Shown one piece after another: positions 62,260-64,000 of a stretch of DNA of 64,000 nucleotides (positions within the stretch are counted from its first letter, which is position 1; each line of letters opens with the position of its first letter). The notes under the pieces are model-generated. The model had not been told where the DNA came from and did no database searches. It saw only the letters and a program-made list of their open reading frames with translations. Origin of the DNA: RDXT01 sp033765305. GTDB taxonomy: Bacteria; Bacteroidota; Bacteroidia; J057. The position numbers and the translations under genes are program-made. The stretch spans positions 62,001 to 126,000 of the forward strand of contig JANRID010000057.1 of NCBI GenBank assembly GCA_033765305.1, given 5' to 3'.

Positions 62260-63639
62260 TCAGCCCTGGCTCATCACCTTGTCCTCTTTCGCATATTCCC
62301 GGCGGATGCCGCCGATGAGCAGTTCCGGGCTGAGTGTCTGCTGCCCGGTGGCCAGCATGCGGAGGCAGCAGTAGTGTACAATGTTGACGATGTTGGAGCC
62401 GGTGAGTTCGTAGCGGCGGGCGATGTCGCCGAGGTCGATGCCGGGCGCCAGCGCGACCTGGGGCGGAAAGGCTTTGCTCCACAGCAATGCGCGCTCGGGC
62501 GCCTTGGGGATGGGAAAATACACAATCGACTGGAAGCGGCGGGTGAAGGCGTCGTCGATGTTGTTGCGGAGGTTGGAGGCGAGGATGACCAGTCCGGCAT
62601 GGCCTTCCACGCGCTGCAGGAGGTAGGACACCTCCTGGTTGGCATAGCGGTCGTGTGCGTCGCGCACGCCGGTGCGCTTGCCGAAGAGCGCATCGGCCTC
62701 GTCGAAGAAGAGGATCCAGTCCTTGTACTCGGCTTTTTCGAAGAGGGAAGCGAGGTTTTTCTCCGTTTCGCCGATGTATTTGGACACCACCATCGACAAA
62801 TCGACCCGGAACACCGGTCGGCCGCTGTATTTGCCCAGGAGGGAGGCCGTGAGGGTCTTGCCGGTGCCGGGCGGCCCGTAAAACAAGGCGCGGTAGCCGG
62901 GCTTGATCCGCGTGTGCAGGCCCCAGTCCTGGAGGAGGATGTCGTTGTACTGCAGCCAGTCCTCGATTTCGCGGATATGCGAGAGGGTCTGCGGGTCCAG
63001 CACCAGATCATCCCAGCCGAGGCCGGTTTCGATGTACTGGGCCGGAAACTCGGTGCTGAGCTTGGGGATGGAGAGGCGGCCGGTGAGCATCCACTCGGCC
63101 CATTCGGGGTCGAGAAGCAGGCGTCCGCTGAGGGGAGGCTCGCCGGGCTTGACGGATTCGAGGGTGACAATGCGCTCCTGCTGGATCATGGGGTGCGACT
63201 GGAGCCACCGCTGGAGGCGGAGGCGCGCATCGAGGTCCTGGCCGGCGAGGAGGAAGAGGGCGGTTTCGCCGGTGGGCAGGGTGCCGCGGTGGTGGTGGCC
63301 CTTGGCACCGCCGAATTCGGGAAAATTGCCGCCATTGGGCAGGAAGCGGGCGATGGCGCCGTCGTAAAAATTGGGATATACGCTTGGCGCCAGCGCCATG
63401 AGGAGCAGGAGCCAGGCCTCGGGCTCGGGGCTGCGGGCCTGGAGAAACTCGCTGAAGGGACCCTGGGCGCCGCCCGCCCAGGCCGGCGGCTCCGGAAAGG
63501 CAAACGGCGCTTCGGCTGCGCCGAAGTAGTGCTCCAGCCGCTGGTTGAGCAGGGTCTGGAGAAAGGCAAGTCCGGTGCGGAGGTTCGCATCGCTGGCGCC
63601 GGCGTGGCCGACGGGCGGAGGTTGCGGGCTGGGAGGCAT
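62260..63639 (-). CDS. AAA+ ATPase of contractile injection system type
   Basis: A 459-aa protein. The C-terminal AAA+ module has GPPGTGKTLTASLLG (Walker A), ILFFDEADALFG (Walker B), a sensor 1 region ILASNLRNNID and the arginine finger region FTRRFQSIVYFP. The N-terminal half (about 1-200) is helical and poorly conserved. The whole resembles the ATPases found in extracellular contractile injection (eCIS) loci, such as Afp15 of antifeeding prophage, thought to end or control tube assembly. No sheath, tube or baseplate gene is in the window, so it may be the left edge of a locus or a stray copy. Confidence 0.8.
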   Translation of the reverse strand: MPPSPQPPPVGHAGASDANLRTGLAFLQTLLNQRLEHYFGAAEAPFAFPEPPAWAGGAQGPFSEFLQARSPEPEAWLLLLMALAPSVYPNFYDGAIARFLPNGGNFPEFGGAKGHHHRGTLPTGETALFLLAGQDLDARLRLQRWLQSHPMIQQERIVTLESVKPGEPPLSGRLLLDPEWAEWMLTGRLSIPKLSTEFPAQYIETGLGWDDLVLDPQTLSHIREIEDWLQYNDILLQDWGLHTRIKPGYRALFYGPPGTGKTLTASLLGKYSGRPVFRVDLSMVVSKYIGETEKNLASLFEKAEYKDWILFFDEADALFGKRTGVRDAHDRYANQEVSYLLQRVEGHAGLVILASNLRNNIDDAFTRRFQSIVYFPIPKAPERALLWSKAFPPQVALAPGIDLGDIARRYELTGSNIVNIVHYCCLRMLATGQQTLSPELLIGGIRREYAKEDKVMSQG

Positions 63640-63980
63640 GGGCAGGCTGGGGATTGAATCTGCAATATATACCGTTTCAGCGGGATCTCCATAGGCGGTC
63701 CTCCGGGCTGCGCAGCCCGATTGCTCCTGCCGGCCAAAGATTTCGATGCCGTACTATTTTTTTTATGCCGGAAATATCCGTATTTGACAAACGGATGTAC
63801 CGGAAATTTTGCGCAACACCCTGTGCTGCGGGCATATATCGCATATGGCCCGGAAGGCACAGCTGACGGAAGCAGGTTCTGGCAGATAGCGGCACAGGCA
63901 ATAGCAGGCGGACCGGAACCGTTTTCAGCAAAGACCCGGCCCCGCCGCTTCCGACCCGTCAACCCGTTCACCCATCCTAT
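63640..63980. other. Intergenic region upstream of the AAA+ gene
   Basis: 341 bp with no clear gene. It contains a perfect 16-bp palindrome (arms CGGGCTGC, 63704-63719) and an AT-rich stretch (63745-63800) that probably carries promoters for the AAA+ gene and for a gene beginning near 63981. Confidence 0.35.
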
Positions 63981-64000
63981 ATGCTTACCGTCGCTGTCGC
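63981..64000 (+). CDS. Possible start of a gene running out of the window
   Basis: An ATG at 63981 begins MLTVAV and is open to the end of the window. With only six codons visible, the product cannot be guessed. Its divergent position relative to the AAA+ gene suits a neighbour in a contractile injection locus, but this is speculation. Confidence 0.25.

Overview
The window looks like a high-GC chromosome segment of a Bacteroidota bacterium, probably a Saprospiria-like lineage. The evidence is: two secreted proteins with type IX secretion C-terminal sorting domains (26671-29505 and 60631-62079); several promoters with the Bacteroidota -7 element TAnnTTTG; a single-subunit diheme SdhC followed by SdhA and SdhB; BatB/BatC-type proteins; FucP-type sugar permeases; and an ATPase typical of Bacteroidota contractile injection loci. 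The placement at class level is an inference. The window carries about 50 protein genes, three tRNAs (Val, Arg, Pro) and no rRNA, and no complete insertion sequence was recognised.

Layout. 1-2.7 kb: pterin genes (QueD-like 3' end, folE), a short-chain dehydrogenase lacking its catalytic Ser, a secreted protein and tRNA-Val. 2.7-7.4 kb: sugar kinase and permease operon plus two envelope proteins. 7.4-11.5 kb: class Ia ribonucleotide reductase, nrdB then nrdA, with paired DnaA boxes upstream and heptanucleotide repeats between the genes. 11.5-18.4 kb: BatB/BatC, a glycine-rich protein, a Uma2 protein and SMC. 18.5-26.6 kb: GH9 glycosidase, a damaged fic gene, a membrane phosphoesterase, GlgB and a TrpB2-type synthase. 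26.6-34.8 kb: a large type IX cargo protein, an SH3-like protein, an M15 peptidase, a NACHT-like NTPase, another Uma2 protein and a lytic transglycosylase with an EF-hand-like loop. 34.8-41.5 kb: fabD, an oxidoreductase remnant, divergent katG and oxyR separated by repeats, and an AlbA_2 ATPase gene followed by a duplicated oxyR tail. 41.5-48.7 kb: catabolic genes (hutU, thiolase, M20 amidohydrolase, RidA/aminomuconate deaminase-like) and two related lipoproteins. 48.8-56.6 kb: tRNA-Arg, a sugar MFS permease, a frameshifted ATPase/nuclease gene, tRNA-Pro, an rRNA methyltransferase-Crp-YCII-DoxX cluster and two sugar/envelope enzymes. 56.8-64 kb: sdhCAB, a type IX cargo protein and an injection-system type AAA+ ATPase.

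Most of the window is housekeeping or catabolic. The accessory signals are concentrated in a few places: the oxyR/AlbA_2 junction (a 70-bp duplicated gene tail), the NACHT gene, the broken fic and AAA/PD-(D/E)xK genes, and the possible edge of a contractile injection locus at the right end. No complete novel multi-gene system is visible. The most informative leads are the oxyR-tail duplication, the DnaA-box pair upstream of nrdB, the NACHT gene, and the repeat families between nrdB and nrdA and between katG and oxyR.
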